From: Enterococcus sp. 9D6_DIV0238
GTDB taxonomy: Bacteria > Bacillota > Bacilli > Lactobacillales > Enterococcaceae
Assembly: GCF_002174455.2 (NCBI RefSeq)
Contig: NZ_CP147246.1
Span: forward strand, 1,515,501-1,579,500
Length of the DNA: 64,000 nucleotides
Direction of reading: 5' to 3'
Shown: positions 34,349 through 44,216 of the stretch, piece by piece
Layout of the letters: each line of letters starts with the position of its first letter
How positions within the stretch are numbered: the first letter of the stretch is position 1
Notes under the pieces: model-generated
Told to the model about the DNA's origin: nothing
Seen by the model: the letters and a program-made list of their open reading frames with translations, nothing else
The model's database searches: none
Position numbers and translations under genes: made by a program

Positions 34349-35779
34349 TTACTCATTCCTTCGTTTCATTACTTGCAAGTTCTTATTGATCGCTACGATT
34401 TCATTGCCAAAATTCCGCCAATCACTAGCTCTTGGTGGAGCCAGCCAAATCAGTTTTCTTGCCGAAAAAGCTGTATTAAGCAAATAATCGGAAACGATCA
34501 AATCTGTATCAGGACGGACTGTTGAATGGAATTGAATGTTGAATGAATCGAATATTTTGATTTGCTCTTTGATAAACTGGTTGTATTTTTCTCCTTGCGT
34601 AAAATTCACATGTACATTGATTGGATGTTTTTCATTTTCTTTATCGTATTGCTGAGAAACCACAAGCAGCAAATTGAAGAACAAAGATTTTTTGCTGAAT
34701 CGAAATTCCTTTTCAGGTAGCTGGCAAATAAACTGGCGACATCGTTCAAAAATCACTGGGTAACGCTCATGAAAAAAATCTAGATCCATTACACGTAAAG
34801 TAATATCGATCAAAGGAGTGATCAGCAGGTGTCGATAAAGAATACGGTTCACTTCTGCACAGAAGTTTGGCTCTAAACCCTTCAACATCGGAAACCCTTG
34901 AAATACTTTTTTCAACTGGAGGAGATATGTTTTTACCGCGGGCTGATCTAAGTCACAAAATTCTTTTCGATAAATAGACAGATTGCTCAAGATGCCCGTC
35001 ACTTCGATCTCAAGTTCTTTTTTCGTTCCACTGATCGTTTGCTTTGTCCAATGATCGATGATTTGGCAACTCTGATTTTTTTGACTAGCTAGCGGTTCCA
35101 AATCATTCGCTGATAAAAAATAACGCTGCTTTCTCTTGATCCGTTCTAACATGATCAATAAATAATGTCGAAACAAATAAAATGAATTGATTTCCTCGTA
35201 GGTCGTTTTAAGCTTTGCAAAAAGATCATTGACAGCTAAGATATCCAACTGACTATATAACTCGTCTGAATCCTTATAAATTCTATAATAAAGCATCGTA
35301 AAATACTGACGTATGTGCAGTTCATTTCCAACTAGCTGAAAATTTTTTGATAGCTTTATATCATATTGCTCAAGTTCTTTTCTAATACGATCCACGATCT
35401 TATAGACGAGCGTTCGGCTCATCCCGTGCTCTTCACCGTATTTTTTGATAGAAGTGAACTGGTGAAAAAAGATCGTTTTTAAAAGTGTAAACTCTAGCGA
35501 ATGTTTCAAATAGTATTCTTCAACAATACTTGACGATATTTTGACACTTTGGAAAAGTATGATTTCATTGTTTTGCTCGATGACTTCCATCGCTTCTATT
35601 AATCCAAATCTTTTCAGATCTTCATTGATCTCCAGCATACTGCGTTCTAGAAGATACTGAGAAATACCCAGTCGTTCACATAAACGATCCTTTCGTTCTG
35701 AAAAGGAATATTGTTGTTCTAACAGGCGAAGAATTGCCAGCTTTAAATTTGCGCGATCATCTAATAACAAGAAATCCAT
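34349..35779 (-). CDS. Mga-like helix-turn-helix regulator
   Basis: 476 aa. Two N-terminal HTH regions (about residues 10-60 and 90-140, the second with KKYGEEHGMSRTLVYKIVDR) precede a long helical region, as in Mga/AtxA-type virulence regulators with PRD-like domains. The ATG directly follows the stop of the small Ig-like gene, with AAGGAGAG inside that gene's end, so translation is coupled. Last gene of a three-gene unit with the large adhesin. Probably controls the surface genes, perhaps in response to PTS state. Confidence 0.75.
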   Translation of the reverse strand: MDFLLLDDRANLKLAILRLLEQQYSFSERKDRLCERLGISQYLLERSMLEINEDLKRFGLIEAMEVIEQNNEIILFQSVKISSSIVEEYYLKHSLEFTLLKTIFFHQFTSIKKYGEEHGMSRTLVYKIVDRIRKELEQYDIKLSKNFQLVGNELHIRQYFTMLYYRIYKDSDELYSQLDILAVNDLFAKLKTTYEEINSFYLFRHYLLIMLERIKRKQRYFLSANDLEPLASQKNQSCQIIDHWTKQTISGTKKELEIEVTGILSNLSIYRKEFCDLDQPAVKTYLLQLKKVFQGFPMLKGLEPNFCAEVNRILYRHLLITPLIDITLRVMDLDFFHERYPVIFERCRQFICQLPEKEFRFSKKSLFFNLLLVVSQQYDKENEKHPINVHVNFTQGEKYNQFIKEQIKIFDSFNIQFHSTVRPDTDLIVSDYLLNTAFSARKLIWLAPPRASDWRNFGNEIVAINKNLQVMKRRNE

Positions 35780-36379
35780 TTACTCTCTCCTTGTTCCATA
35801 CAAAAGTGTACCCGATAAAAAGCTTAGCATGCTTCCAAAACTTGTAAAGACTGACAAGTCTGCTCCACCTGAAATACTGACCTTTTTCGGGGACGATTCT
35901 TTTTCTAACAGCTCATCGTTGAGCACTATTTTTACTTTATCATCATTTGGGGAATGATCGATCATCATTTTCTCTTGGTGTAAAAAGTCAGGCAGCTCTT
36001 GGACAACTACCTTTGCTATCGAATGATACGTGCCGTATGAGAATTTTACAAAATAAACACCAGCACGCTGCATATCCACGTTATTTTTGATCGTAACTTT
36101 TTCAAGCGCTAAAGGCTCACCCGCTTTATCTTTCAGAAAAACGATATTATCTTCTGGCGACCATTTACCGCCTAGTTTCACAACAATATCTTTTACGTTT
36201 AGTTCTGTTTGATTTGGTTTGACTTCGATCGTTACTGTTTTGATTTGTCCATCCACTTCATAGCTCATTTTATATTTGCCTGAAGTGGAGGCTTCAGCAC
36301 CGTAAAAAGTCTCAACCTTCGCTAATAGTGCTGCCGAAACAAGTAAGGCTGTTCCAAGTATGAGTGTTCTATTTTTCAC
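35780..36379 (-). CDS. Small secreted/surface protein with one Ig-like domain
   Basis: 199 aa, GTG start with GGAGG eleven bases upstream. Residues 1-25 are a signal peptide or anchor. Residues about 45-130 form one bacterial Ig-like (group 3) domain: LNVKDIVVKLGGKWSPEDN aligns with VVKDSTIYVGDSWQASDN of the adjacent 1487-aa adhesin. The C-terminus is a short hydrophobic stretch ending GTRRE, like a membrane anchor but without an LPxTG motif. Probably a companion of the adhesin. Confidence 0.7.
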   Translation of the reverse strand: MKNRTLILGTALLVSAALLAKVETFYGAEASTSGKYKMSYEVDGQIKTVTIEVKPNQTELNVKDIVVKLGGKWSPEDNIVFLKDKAGEPLALEKVTIKNNVDMQRAGVYFVKFSYGTYHSIAKVVVQELPDFLHQEKMMIDHSPNDDKVKIVLNDELLEKESSPKKVSISGGADLSVFTSFGSMLSFLSGTLLYGTRRE

Positions 36380-36468
36380 TTACGGCACAGCCTCCTTAAA
36401 GCTTACTATACGCTAATTATCAATTGCGTGAAAAAATCTTGATTCTTCTTTTAGTTCACGTTTTACAG

Positions 36469-39400
36469 TCAATCTGGTCTTTTTCTTTTGAAGACGATCG
36501 TTCTCCATATACCAGCAAAAAGAATGATACTGAGTCCTAATGGATAGAATGATCGATTAAGTGTTTCACCTGTTTTAGGATAGGTGTTTTGACGATTTTG
36601 CGTTTGATTCTGTTTTGATTTTTCTTGTTTGACCGTCGTTTTTTCTCGTACGGTGATTTTTGCTTTTGCTATCAACTGTTTATCAGTTGCGTTATCAGCA
36701 TTTGAAACTGACCTTTCACTTGTTTGCGTTTCTGTTTTTGAATCGGCCTTTGTTGTGTACGTTACAGTTGTTTCACCTTTCTTTTTGGTATCGACTGTTC
36801 CAATAACGTTGACTTTATCAAAGGAAATCGCTCTACCTTCTCTATCTGTTGCTGATACAAAATTATCACTTGCCTGCCACGAATCACCAACATAAATCGT
36901 TGAATCTTTCACAACTAAAGTAGACAGATCTTCTTTCACAGTGATTTTTGCGATTGCTTTTTGTGTTTCAAAGCTATATGTCACTTCGTAAATACCCGCT
37001 TTTGTTGTATCAACGGCTCCAAGAACATCAATCTCCTGCAACTGAATCGTCACGCCTTTTCCATTTGTCGCTGAGATAAAGTTATCGGCTGCCTGCCATG
37101 AATCCCCCACATAAATCGTCGAATCTTTCACTGCTAATGTCGCCTGATCTGTTACCACAAAAACGGTAATAGTTGTTTCCTTTGCACCATTTTGATACGT
37201 TACATCATAGGCACCTGGTGTTGTCGTATCAACCGTTCCTTTAGTCGTTATTTGATCGATGCTTAGTGCTTTTCCTGTCCGATCAGTGGCACTTAAAAAG
37301 TTATCAGCTGCTTGCCAAGACGTACCGACATAAATCGTTGAGTTTTTAGCATCAATACTTGTTTGATCTGCTAGAACAGTGATTTTAGCCGTTTGGGTTA
37401 AGCTTGGTGTGCTGTAAGTAACATCATAGACACCTGCTTTATTCGTATCCACCATTCCGGATACCTCTATTTCTTGAAACGGTATTTCTTTCCCTGCTTC
37501 ATCTGTTGCTGAGATAAAGTTATCAGCTGCCTGCCATGAATCGCCCATATAGATCGTTGAATCTTTCACCTTTAATGTTGCTTGTTCTGCAATCACTGAA
37601 ATAATAGCGACTGCTTCTTTTCCTTGATTTTTATACGTTACTTCATACTTTCCAACTGTACTAGTATCGACTGCTCCTGTAACGACAATTTGTTCAAAGT
37701 CGACGGGTGAGCCATTACTATCTACCGCACTAACAAAATTATCGATCGGCTCCCACGAAGCTCCTACTGAAATCGTTGAGTCTTTGACTTCTATGTCTGT
37801 TTGATCGATTTTCTCTTTTAGCGGAATATCAAATCGGTTCGACTCTTTTAATAATTTGATCGTTTTCCCGTTAAGGTACTCTTCAGCGATCGTATAACCT
37901 TCTGGAACCTTTGTCGCTTTTAGTGTATAGTCGCCTGACATAATACCATCAAAAGTGTACATAGCATTTTCATCAGTACGAAACTCTGATTGATTGCCAG
38001 TAACATTGTCTGTTAATTCAAATTGAACATCAGGAACATTTTCATCCGGCTGCATTTCTTTGAATGTATGGAAACTTGCTTTCGTTAAAAAGACAACGCC
38101 TTCTGCATCACCATCAGAAAATTTCAACACTATAGGAGCAGTCTCAACGGTTCTGCGTGTTTCAGCCATTTGCTGTAAGTTATCCGATTTTATGATTGTT
38201 TGAATGGAGATTTGTCCAGCGTTTTTCGAGATCGTATTGAATGTGATCGTAATATCTTTCGTCAAAGTATAATCAGTAAAAATAAGTTGGACACCAGTAT
38301 TTGTTGATTCAACCTCGTATGCATCGCTCGGTACACCCTCTACCGAAATCGAATGTAGATCGATCGCTGCATTTGTTGTTCCTTTGGTGGTAATATCAAA
38401 GGTTGGGTTTTTGACTTTCCTTGTTTGATCATCAATATTTTTTGTTTTCACTTCATTTTTTGTAACATTTTTCAGTGTATCATGACTCGTTTGCGTTGCG
38501 GATAAAATTTCTGTTCCTTCATTTTTTACAGACACTGTCGCAGACATAAGTTGATTATTGTATAAAGGCTCAATTGTGCTGCCTGTCACATTGATCGTGT
38601 TTGTGTCGATCCAGCCATTCGCATATTGATAGTCGATGATATAGCGTTTGGAGGTCTTACCGAAATCAAATGTATACGTGTTATTGCTTTCATCAAATTC
38701 GATTTCTGGATAAGCCTCATCCTTCGTAGATAAAGGTCGATCTGAATATTGCCCGCGATCCCAGTACTGTGGATAGATCGACTCTACTTGATCATTCGAT
38801 ACATCATAAATGGAATAGACAACATCTGCTCCAACAGGAACTTTAGTTGTGACGACCAAAGAGTCAAAGGAATCATTTCTAGCATTGACCAAAAATTGAT
38901 TTTTACTTGCTTGAAGCGTTCGCTCTGAATAGATTTTCCGATTGGTCTTAACTGTCGTGTGTACTGTTTCAAGCCCAGTTGCACCTAAACTTACTGGAAT
39001 CGTATCTATCGGGATCGCAACATTTTTGGCTAAGCTGTCTGGAACATAATTAAAACCCAAATCAAAATTGAGGACACGCGTGATCGGTGTTGTAAATTTG
39101 ACTACTGAACCAGTTGCTGTTTTCTCCACTGTATAATCGATATTTAAATGATAATAAGGAAAGATTTCTTTAGGTGCTCTTAATTGCAAATACTCCGGAT
39201 GTTCAACATCGATAACTAAATTTTCGATCGGTTCACTTTGACTGCCTTGAATGCCCACAGTCGTACCACTCATATAGGCGCCATTTCCATCAAAATTTCC
39301 CCAAGCAGTTTCAGCATTATTAGGATTGATAATCGATAAGGGTTGAACAAACTGATCTGACATCAGCATGATTTCTTTATTCGCTGCTACAACAGGCGTA

Positions 39401-40932
39401 CTGATCGCTAAGTCGATATCCTTTTGTTCAAAAGGAATTTTTAGTGTGCTTGCCTCAATCGTCAAAACACTTTCCTTGGTTGCGGTCAAAACTAATCGAT
39501 TATTTTCTTTGCGTACATCAAAAAAATCATTGATCGATACTGGCTGATAATCGGCTGTTCTGGTTGAAAACTTGTACTCCCCAATATTTTGCCCATTTTT
39601 ACTTTCTAAGACGATTTGTTGACCTACCTTTGTTTTCGTAGGTAAGTTGTAGATATAAACATAGTAATCTTCTTTCGCATAAAAATTAGCTCCCTGTAGG
39701 TGACCTAAAGTGCCTTCTTTGACCATCTTTTGGCTTGTACTTGATTTTGCAGTAAATTCAAAGCCTCCTCTGACCGCATTCGTTTGCTGTAAGCGAACGG
39801 AGCCTATTTTGGTGGTTGGATACTGATTGTAAAAACTATAACTGTAATTCGACACACTTTCCAATGCTAGGTCACGTACAATGACTAAAGCATACGCTTT
39901 TTGCTGATCCATATTCGAGATCGTAACACTCGTTTGGTATAGATCATCTGCCCCAACTGTATACTCTACATCTTTTTGCAGTAGTTGTTTTGTTTCCGGA
40001 AGGACCGTTCCATCGACTGCTACATCATAAGAATAAACCTGCAGCGGTTCTTGTGAAGAATTTGTAAAAACAGCGCCCGGTGTATCTGTCATTGATAATT
40101 CTAGTGTTTGACTGCCGGATAGCGTTCGGTCTAAGTTATAATAGACAGTCCCGGCTAATCCATAGTTGTTATGACTTTGTTCATAACTAATCGGCGAAAC
40201 GTTTTCATATAAGTCAAAAGCATAATGATTCTTTATCTGTCCTGGTGTTTCTACTGTGACTAACGGATTTTGTGCTGAGAAAACATAGCTTTTTAAATCT
40301 AAATTAAATTGTGTATTCGTAACTCTTTGTTCAAATGTGATCGATAACGTTTTATTTTGCGCGTCTACTGACCATTTAGCCCCTACATTTGCGACTTCAC
40401 CACTAACATCCGAATATCCTAGTCCTTCTGGCAAGCCGACTTTATAAATAGATCCTGGTGCGTAATCTTTATCTTCAACGACAAAATTCAATTTGGCAGT
40501 GACAGGAGTTGTATTCAATACTCGATTTGGATGAGTTTGGCTATATTCATTCCCGTCCATATCTGTCACAGTCATTCCAGTCAAAATCTCATCTTCAATT
40601 TGTTTTTCTTCATAAGTTTCAGCAGCTCTACTTTTATTTATGATATCTTCTGGCTGTTCTGTTTCTAAAGTTGTTGCCGAAGGATTCTCTTCTGGTAAGA
40701 TCGGTTTCGGTTCAACAGGATTTGTACCATCCACAGTCTCTGCTAAAGACTGTTCCGTATTTTTCTCAGTAAGTCCATCGAGATCACTAGACTCAGTTGT
40801 ATCATCTGACTGATCGTTTTGAACAGATATTTCTGTTTGCTCTTTTGTTACGGCTAAAACCGGCAGTGCAGGTCCAACACTTTGTGTGAATAATAGAACA
40901 AGCATAAATAGGTGCAGTGTACGTTTTTTCAT
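36469..40932 (-). CDS. Large LPxTG-type adhesin with SpaA-like and five Ig-like repeats
   Basis: 1487 aa with AGAAGGAG before the ATG. Signal peptide (about 1-28), an acidic Ser/Thr-rich stretch, then about 850 residues of adhesive region. A SpaA/CnaB-like domain (about 1010-1080) contains FRTDENAMYTFDGIMSGDY. Five tandem Ig-like domains of about 72 residues follow (about 1090-1440), each with KDSTIYVGDSWQA(A/S)DNF or a variant. The end has the sorting motif YPKTGE, a hydrophobic helix and the tail FKRKRPD. Covalently wall-bound surface protein, probably an adhesin. First gene of the unit ending in the Mga-like regulator. The ligand is unknown. Confidence 0.9.
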   Translation of the reverse strand: MKKRTLHLFMLVLLFTQSVGPALPVLAVTKEQTEISVQNDQSDDTTESSDLDGLTEKNTEQSLAETVDGTNPVEPKPILPEENPSATTLETEQPEDIINKSRAAETYEEKQIEDEILTGMTVTDMDGNEYSQTHPNRVLNTTPVTAKLNFVVEDKDYAPGSIYKVGLPEGLGYSDVSGEVANVGAKWSVDAQNKTLSITFEQRVTNTQFNLDLKSYVFSAQNPLVTVETPGQIKNHYAFDLYENVSPISYEQSHNNYGLAGTVYYNLDRTLSGSQTLELSMTDTPGAVFTNSSQEPLQVYSYDVAVDGTVLPETKQLLQKDVEYTVGADDLYQTSVTISNMDQQKAYALVIVRDLALESVSNYSYSFYNQYPTTKIGSVRLQQTNAVRGGFEFTAKSSTSQKMVKEGTLGHLQGANFYAKEDYYVYIYNLPTKTKVGQQIVLESKNGQNIGEYKFSTRTADYQPVSINDFFDVRKENNRLVLTATKESVLTIEASTLKIPFEQKDIDLAISTPVVAANKEIMLMSDQFVQPLSIINPNNAETAWGNFDGNGAYMSGTTVGIQGSQSEPIENLVIDVEHPEYLQLRAPKEIFPYYHLNIDYTVEKTATGSVVKFTTPITRVLNFDLGFNYVPDSLAKNVAIPIDTIPVSLGATGLETVHTTVKTNRKIYSERTLQASKNQFLVNARNDSFDSLVVTTKVPVGADVVYSIYDVSNDQVESIYPQYWDRGQYSDRPLSTKDEAYPEIEFDESNNTYTFDFGKTSKRYIIDYQYANGWIDTNTINVTGSTIEPLYNNQLMSATVSVKNEGTEILSATQTSHDTLKNVTKNEVKTKNIDDQTRKVKNPTFDITTKGTTNAAIDLHSISVEGVPSDAYEVESTNTGVQLIFTDYTLTKDITITFNTISKNAGQISIQTIIKSDNLQQMAETRRTVETAPIVLKFSDGDAEGVVFLTKASFHTFKEMQPDENVPDVQFELTDNVTGNQSEFRTDENAMYTFDGIMSGDYTLKATKVPEGYTIAEEYLNGKTIKLLKESNRFDIPLKEKIDQTDIEVKDSTISVGASWEPIDNFVSAVDSNGSPVDFEQIVVTGAVDTSTVGKYEVTYKNQGKEAVAIISVIAEQATLKVKDSTIYMGDSWQAADNFISATDEAGKEIPFQEIEVSGMVDTNKAGVYDVTYSTPSLTQTAKITVLADQTSIDAKNSTIYVGTSWQAADNFLSATDRTGKALSIDQITTKGTVDTTTPGAYDVTYQNGAKETTITVFVVTDQATLAVKDSTIYVGDSWQAADNFISATNGKGVTIQLQEIDVLGAVDTTKAGIYEVTYSFETQKAIAKITVKEDLSTLVVKDSTIYVGDSWQASDNFVSATDREGRAISFDKVNVIGTVDTKKKGETTVTYTTKADSKTETQTSERSVSNADNATDKQLIAKAKITVREKTTVKQEKSKQNQTQNRQNTYPKTGETLNRSFYPLGLSIILFAGIWRTIVFKRKRPD

Positions 40933-41243
40933 TGATAAATACTCCTTCTCTTAAATGGATATATACTTATCATATCCTCTCCTATCTTTTTTTATGATTA
41001 TTTTTTTATATTTTAACGAAAATAAAAAACACATAAAATCACATTTATAGCAAAAAAACTAGTGTACAAGCGATAAAACATAGCTGCAAATTGTACCCCT
41101 CTTATTTTTATATAAAAAAAATCGTTATTTTATTTAAAATATCAAAAATAAAAATCAATCTTGATTTTCAAAAAAGTGAATAAAACACTTTAAATAAACG
41201 AACATATGTTTTATAGTAGTAGAAAAGTACTAAAGGAGCACCC
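40933..41243. other. AT-rich divergent intergenic region
   Basis: It holds the promoters of the adhesin (minus) and the nuclease pair (plus). No gene or hairpin array is visible. Very AT-rich, as common upstream of surface-protein genes. Confidence 0.5.
41189..41217 (+). promoter_or_regulatory. Promoter of the nuclease/sce7725-like pair
   Basis: TTTAAA, 17-base spacer, TATAGT. The spacer contains the perfect palindrome AACATATGTT (41201-41210), a possible operator. Start codon 27 bases downstream. Confidence 0.55.
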
Positions 41244-41915
41244 ATGAAAACATCTTTAACCATTCAAATGGAAGAAACCTTATATTATTATTGCCGGGAA
41301 AACGGCGACGTCGTCGTAGAAGAGGTGACTATGCCTGATGATCAAGGAATCGTCGATACCCTTAGCTGCCGCCTTTCATCAGATAAACAATTCGAATGGC
41401 GTTGCTACGAGTTAAAAGCGAGCAAGGCAGACTTTCGTTCAAAAGCAAAGCTGTCCTTTATCGGTCACTACAACTATTTCGTCTTGCCAGAAGCACTTTT
41501 TGAAAAAGTCAAAACAGAGATTCCAAAATCGATCGGAGCAATGATTTATCATCCATATAGTTCCGCTGAAGAACAGGTACTTCCAGGATATTTTACAATT
41601 GAAAAAAAGCCGCAAAGACAAGAACTTCTTGTGACCGAACAAGAACTACTCTTCCGTCTGATCACAGCACAGGCGAGAGAAGTCGGCAAAGCGAAACAGA
41701 CCGCTAGAGGGCTTCGCGTTTTCTCAACTGATCAATTATACAAAGAGTTGAAAAAAAGGCAACCCGACTATGATCTTTTTGGCGGGAGAATAAATTTTTA
41801 TGATCGTTTTTCAGAGGATATTTCTAATCAGGCAATTGAAGCATTAAAAGAAGAATTAGAGGCAACTCGAGCAGCTTATTTTCAATTAGAGCAGCGTCTA
41901 TTGGAGGAACAATGA
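41244..41915 (+). CDS. MmcB-like PD-(D/E)xK nuclease
   Basis: 223 aa, AAAGGAG before the ATG. Residues about 20-90 hold the core of a PD-(D/E)xK nuclease: Asp in GIVDTLSCR and Glu-x-Lys in CYELKASKADFRSKAK, with a beta-alpha-beta order similar to MmcB-type DNA repair nucleases. C-terminal helices are charged. It overlaps the next gene by four bases (ATGA), so the two are made together. Cytosolic. The partner suggests a dedicated two-protein module, possibly in defence or DNA processing; that is inference. Confidence 0.65.
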   Translation: MKTSLTIQMEETLYYYCRENGDVVVEEVTMPDDQGIVDTLSCRLSSDKQFEWRCYELKASKADFRSKAKLSFIGHYNYFVLPEALFEKVKTEIPKSIGAMIYHPYSSAEEQVLPGYFTIEKKPQRQELLVTEQELLFRLITAQAREVGKAKQTARGLRVFSTDQLYKELKKRQPDYDLFGGRINFYDRFSEDISNQAIEALKEELEATRAAYFQLEQRLLEEQ

Positions 41916-42775
41916 TGTATTATCCTTATTTTCGTGGCAAACAATTTGATCTACTCGCTCTCACAACTCTTTTGATCGATCAACGACTCTCAAAAAAAAT
42001 TGTGCCGATCATCGATCCAGTCAAAAATTCGGCAACTTTAAAAAAATTTTTGGTAGAAATCCAAAAAAAGAAGCATCCGTTTTTTATCGTTCAGAATCCT
42101 CAAGCTGGTGATTTTTTAACACTAACAGGTGCGGAGTATTTGGATACCCTTTCTGCACCTAAAGCTTCAATTATCGACCAGCCAATCGAGACATTTCAAC
42201 ATAGTGCTGAGTTGTTCATCGCCGAGCGAGCAGCGCCTATCCTTGATAGTGACTGGCAAAACAATCAGATTCCTGTCTTGATTCCAGAAGAATTCCGGCT
42301 GCTGCAAAAAATTCAGGGACCCAAGATTCTTTCTCAAGATGTTTATACCCGTCTACCTCGATCAGAATTTTACCAAGAATGTCCAGATGAATTATTTTCG
42401 ACCACTCACTTGACCTTCCGTAAAAGAGGATTTGACGGTTTTAGTGACTTTTCAATCGACAGTCGAATTTACTATGAACAAAGTTATCCGTCAAAGTATT
42501 TAAGTTTGCATTTGGTTTATTTTGAAAAAGAAGTGCTGAGGATTCACCACTTTCTATCGACTAATGAAGAGTTTTCTCAAAAAGAACAATTTTTTGACCT
42601 CATGGAGCAACTGCTTCGTTGGAAAGAACAATTATGCGGCGGAGAGACAACGTTAGGATTCACACTGCTTCTCGACGCTTTTTCTGCAGAAAAATTTCCT
42701 GGAATGGGCGTTATGCGAAAAGCAGCGGTGATGCATCATATGGAGCTGATGTCCCGCTACTTGGAAAGAGGATGA
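41912..42775 (+). CDS. sce7725-family-like protein
   Basis: 287 aa. It starts MMYYPYFRGKQFDLLAL, the recognisable opening of the sce7725 family (unknown function). The alternating beta/alpha pattern over the first 200 residues suggests a barrel-like fold. No membrane segment. GGAGG lies just before two adjacent ATG codons, the first overlapping the nuclease stop. sce7725 proteins are often paired with an adjacent nuclease-like protein (sce7726 in other genomes); here the partner looks MmcB-like. Closed by a strong terminator. Confidence 0.65.
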   Translation: MMYYPYFRGKQFDLLALTTLLIDQRLSKKIVPIIDPVKNSATLKKFLVEIQKKKHPFFIVQNPQAGDFLTLTGAEYLDTLSAPKASIIDQPIETFQHSAELFIAERAAPILDSDWQNNQIPVLIPEEFRLLQKIQGPKILSQDVYTRLPRSEFYQECPDELFSTTHLTFRKRGFDGFSDFSIDSRIYYEQSYPSKYLSLHLVYFEKEVLRIHHFLSTNEEFSQKEQFFDLMEQLLRWKEQLCGGETTLGFTLLLDAFSAEKFPGMGVMRKAAVMHHMELMSRYLERG

Positions 42776-42801
42776 GATAAAAGCTACTTAAATTCGAGCG
42801 A

Positions 42802-42848
42802 TTAGCAAAAAAGAACCATACGAAAAAGTGTATGGTTCTTTTTTGCTA
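42802..42848. terminator. Bidirectional terminator
   Basis: TTAGCAAAAAAGAACCATAC pairs with GTATGGTTCTTTTTTGCTAA around a short loop: a 20-base near-perfect stem between convergent genes. Confidence 0.9.
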
Positions 42849-42883
42849 AATTGTTGAAGGCTCTGACTTTTGGGCACCGCTTA

Positions 42884-44086
42884 TTAAGAATTAGAATCCT
42901 CAGATAACTTTTCTGTTTGCCGCTTGATTTTGATAGTAAAGATATTGTTGCTATTTCTGACCATTTTCTGTAGATTTTGAAGGAGCAATACGATCCAACT
43001 GAATGCGATCATAAATGCTAATAACTCAAAAGCCGTAAGTGATAGATAATGCATCCCTTGAAACAATACACAGACAACTACTAAGACAGCTACGATCAAA
43101 TAAGAAAATGTAAGAAATTCTTTTGAGACACTTGGCAGCAGCCACTTGATACCGATAATCAAAATGATGATCAAATACACAAGATAGCCAGCTACTTGAT
43201 TATGAACCCCTTGGAAAGGACCTGTTTCAGTATACGGAAATAATCCTACGGCGCCAAGATCTAACGCAGTCAATGTCAAAAGAATTCGTAAAATAGTTAG
43301 ACGCTTGCTGTGGGGAATCGCTTTTTGTAATTCAACAAATAATGTATCGATCAAAGCGACCATCAATAGCGCTGAAAACATCAATGTAACATTAAACTGC
43401 CAACGCTTTGTCGCTTCCATCGTTCCTAAAAAACTAAAATTATACTGCCACCATTGATGATCACGATTCGTGATCATCGCAAGCAGCACCCCGCCAACAA
43501 TTACAAAAATCAGCAGATTGGTTAGTTTAGAAAGAGTAATAGACAAAGCGGAATAGATCATAAAGTAGTTGACCATCCCGACAAAAACAAGAAAAATCAT
43601 CGTTGCCGTATATTTATCAAAAGTAGCACCAATAAAAACCAGTCCGATCACTTTGAAAAAAAACAATAATGAAAATACTAGAATAACAATAAAAGATAAT
43701 AAAATTGCTGGAAAATTACGCCAATAGATATTCTTAGATTTTGTTGCAACCTGATTCCGTTTGCCTTTTATAAAAAATACTAAAAAGCTGATCACACCAC
43801 TCGCTACACCTAGGGAAAGAATAAAGTTTGCAATAGAATAAGGACCAACTAATGCAATTTGAGTCGTATTCGAAATAAAGAAATAAATAAAAAAGAGCAG
43901 ACTTGTAATTAGCGTTGGGATCAAAAACCAGCGAAGCGAAATCATTTGATTCCCTGCCGCTTTTACCGTCGGCTCAATCAAAATTTTTTGTTCGTCGATT
44001 CTCAATGTTACATCTGACTCTTCTTGTAATTGAAATTCTTTGACTACTTTTTCAGGTAAAGTAATACTAAATCGTTCTTCTTCCAT
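42884..44086 (-). CDS. Membrane protein with AbrB-like N-terminus and DUF998-type helices
   Basis: 400 aa from the ATG at 44086 (GGAGG eight bases upstream). The first 40 residues (FSITLPEKVVKEFQLQEESD) look like a SpoVT/AbrB swapped-hairpin DNA-binding or dimerisation domain. About ten hydrophobic helices follow; the stretch around HQWWQYNFSFLGT and RWQFNVTLMFSALL resembles DUF998. It would be a membrane-tethered, possibly self-regulating protein. Its promoter carries a perfect 10-base inverted repeat. Function unknown. Confidence 0.6.
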   Translation of the reverse strand: MEEERFSITLPEKVVKEFQLQEESDVTLRIDEQKILIEPTVKAAGNQMISLRWFLIPTLITSLLFFIYFFISNTTQIALVGPYSIANFILSLGVASGVISFLVFFIKGKRNQVATKSKNIYWRNFPAILLSFIVILVFSLLFFFKVIGLVFIGATFDKYTATMIFLVFVGMVNYFMIYSALSITLSKLTNLLIFVIVGGVLLAMITNRDHQWWQYNFSFLGTMEATKRWQFNVTLMFSALLMVALIDTLFVELQKAIPHSKRLTILRILLTLTALDLGAVGLFPYTETGPFQGVHNQVAGYLVYLIIILIIGIKWLLPSVSKEFLTFSYLIVAVLVVVCVLFQGMHYLSLTAFELLAFMIAFSWIVLLLQNLQKMVRNSNNIFTIKIKRQTEKLSEDSNS

Positions 44087-44106
44087 GCTGTTTCCTCCAT
44101 CAATCA

Positions 44107-44156
44107 CACTATAATAGGTTTCATCATTATTATAGTGTCCTCAAGGATAAAAGCAA
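44107..44156 (-). promoter_or_regulatory. Promoter with perfect inverted repeat
   Basis: On the minus strand TTGCTT (44151-44156), 16 bases, TATAAT (44129-44134). CACTATAATA and TATTATAGTG (44107-44116, 44128-44137) form a perfect 10-base inverted repeat with an 11-base spacer that covers the -10 element: a likely repressor site. Confidence 0.65.
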
Positions 44157-44216
44157 TCAAAATGAATGCTAGACTGGGAAAGTTTTATACTGCTCTCATT
44201 CCATTTTTTATCTGAG

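Noticed and set aside
36629..36895. 88-codon plus-strand frame inside the adhesin
   Set aside because: Antisense to the Ig-like repeats; codon bias of the repeats keeps the frame open.
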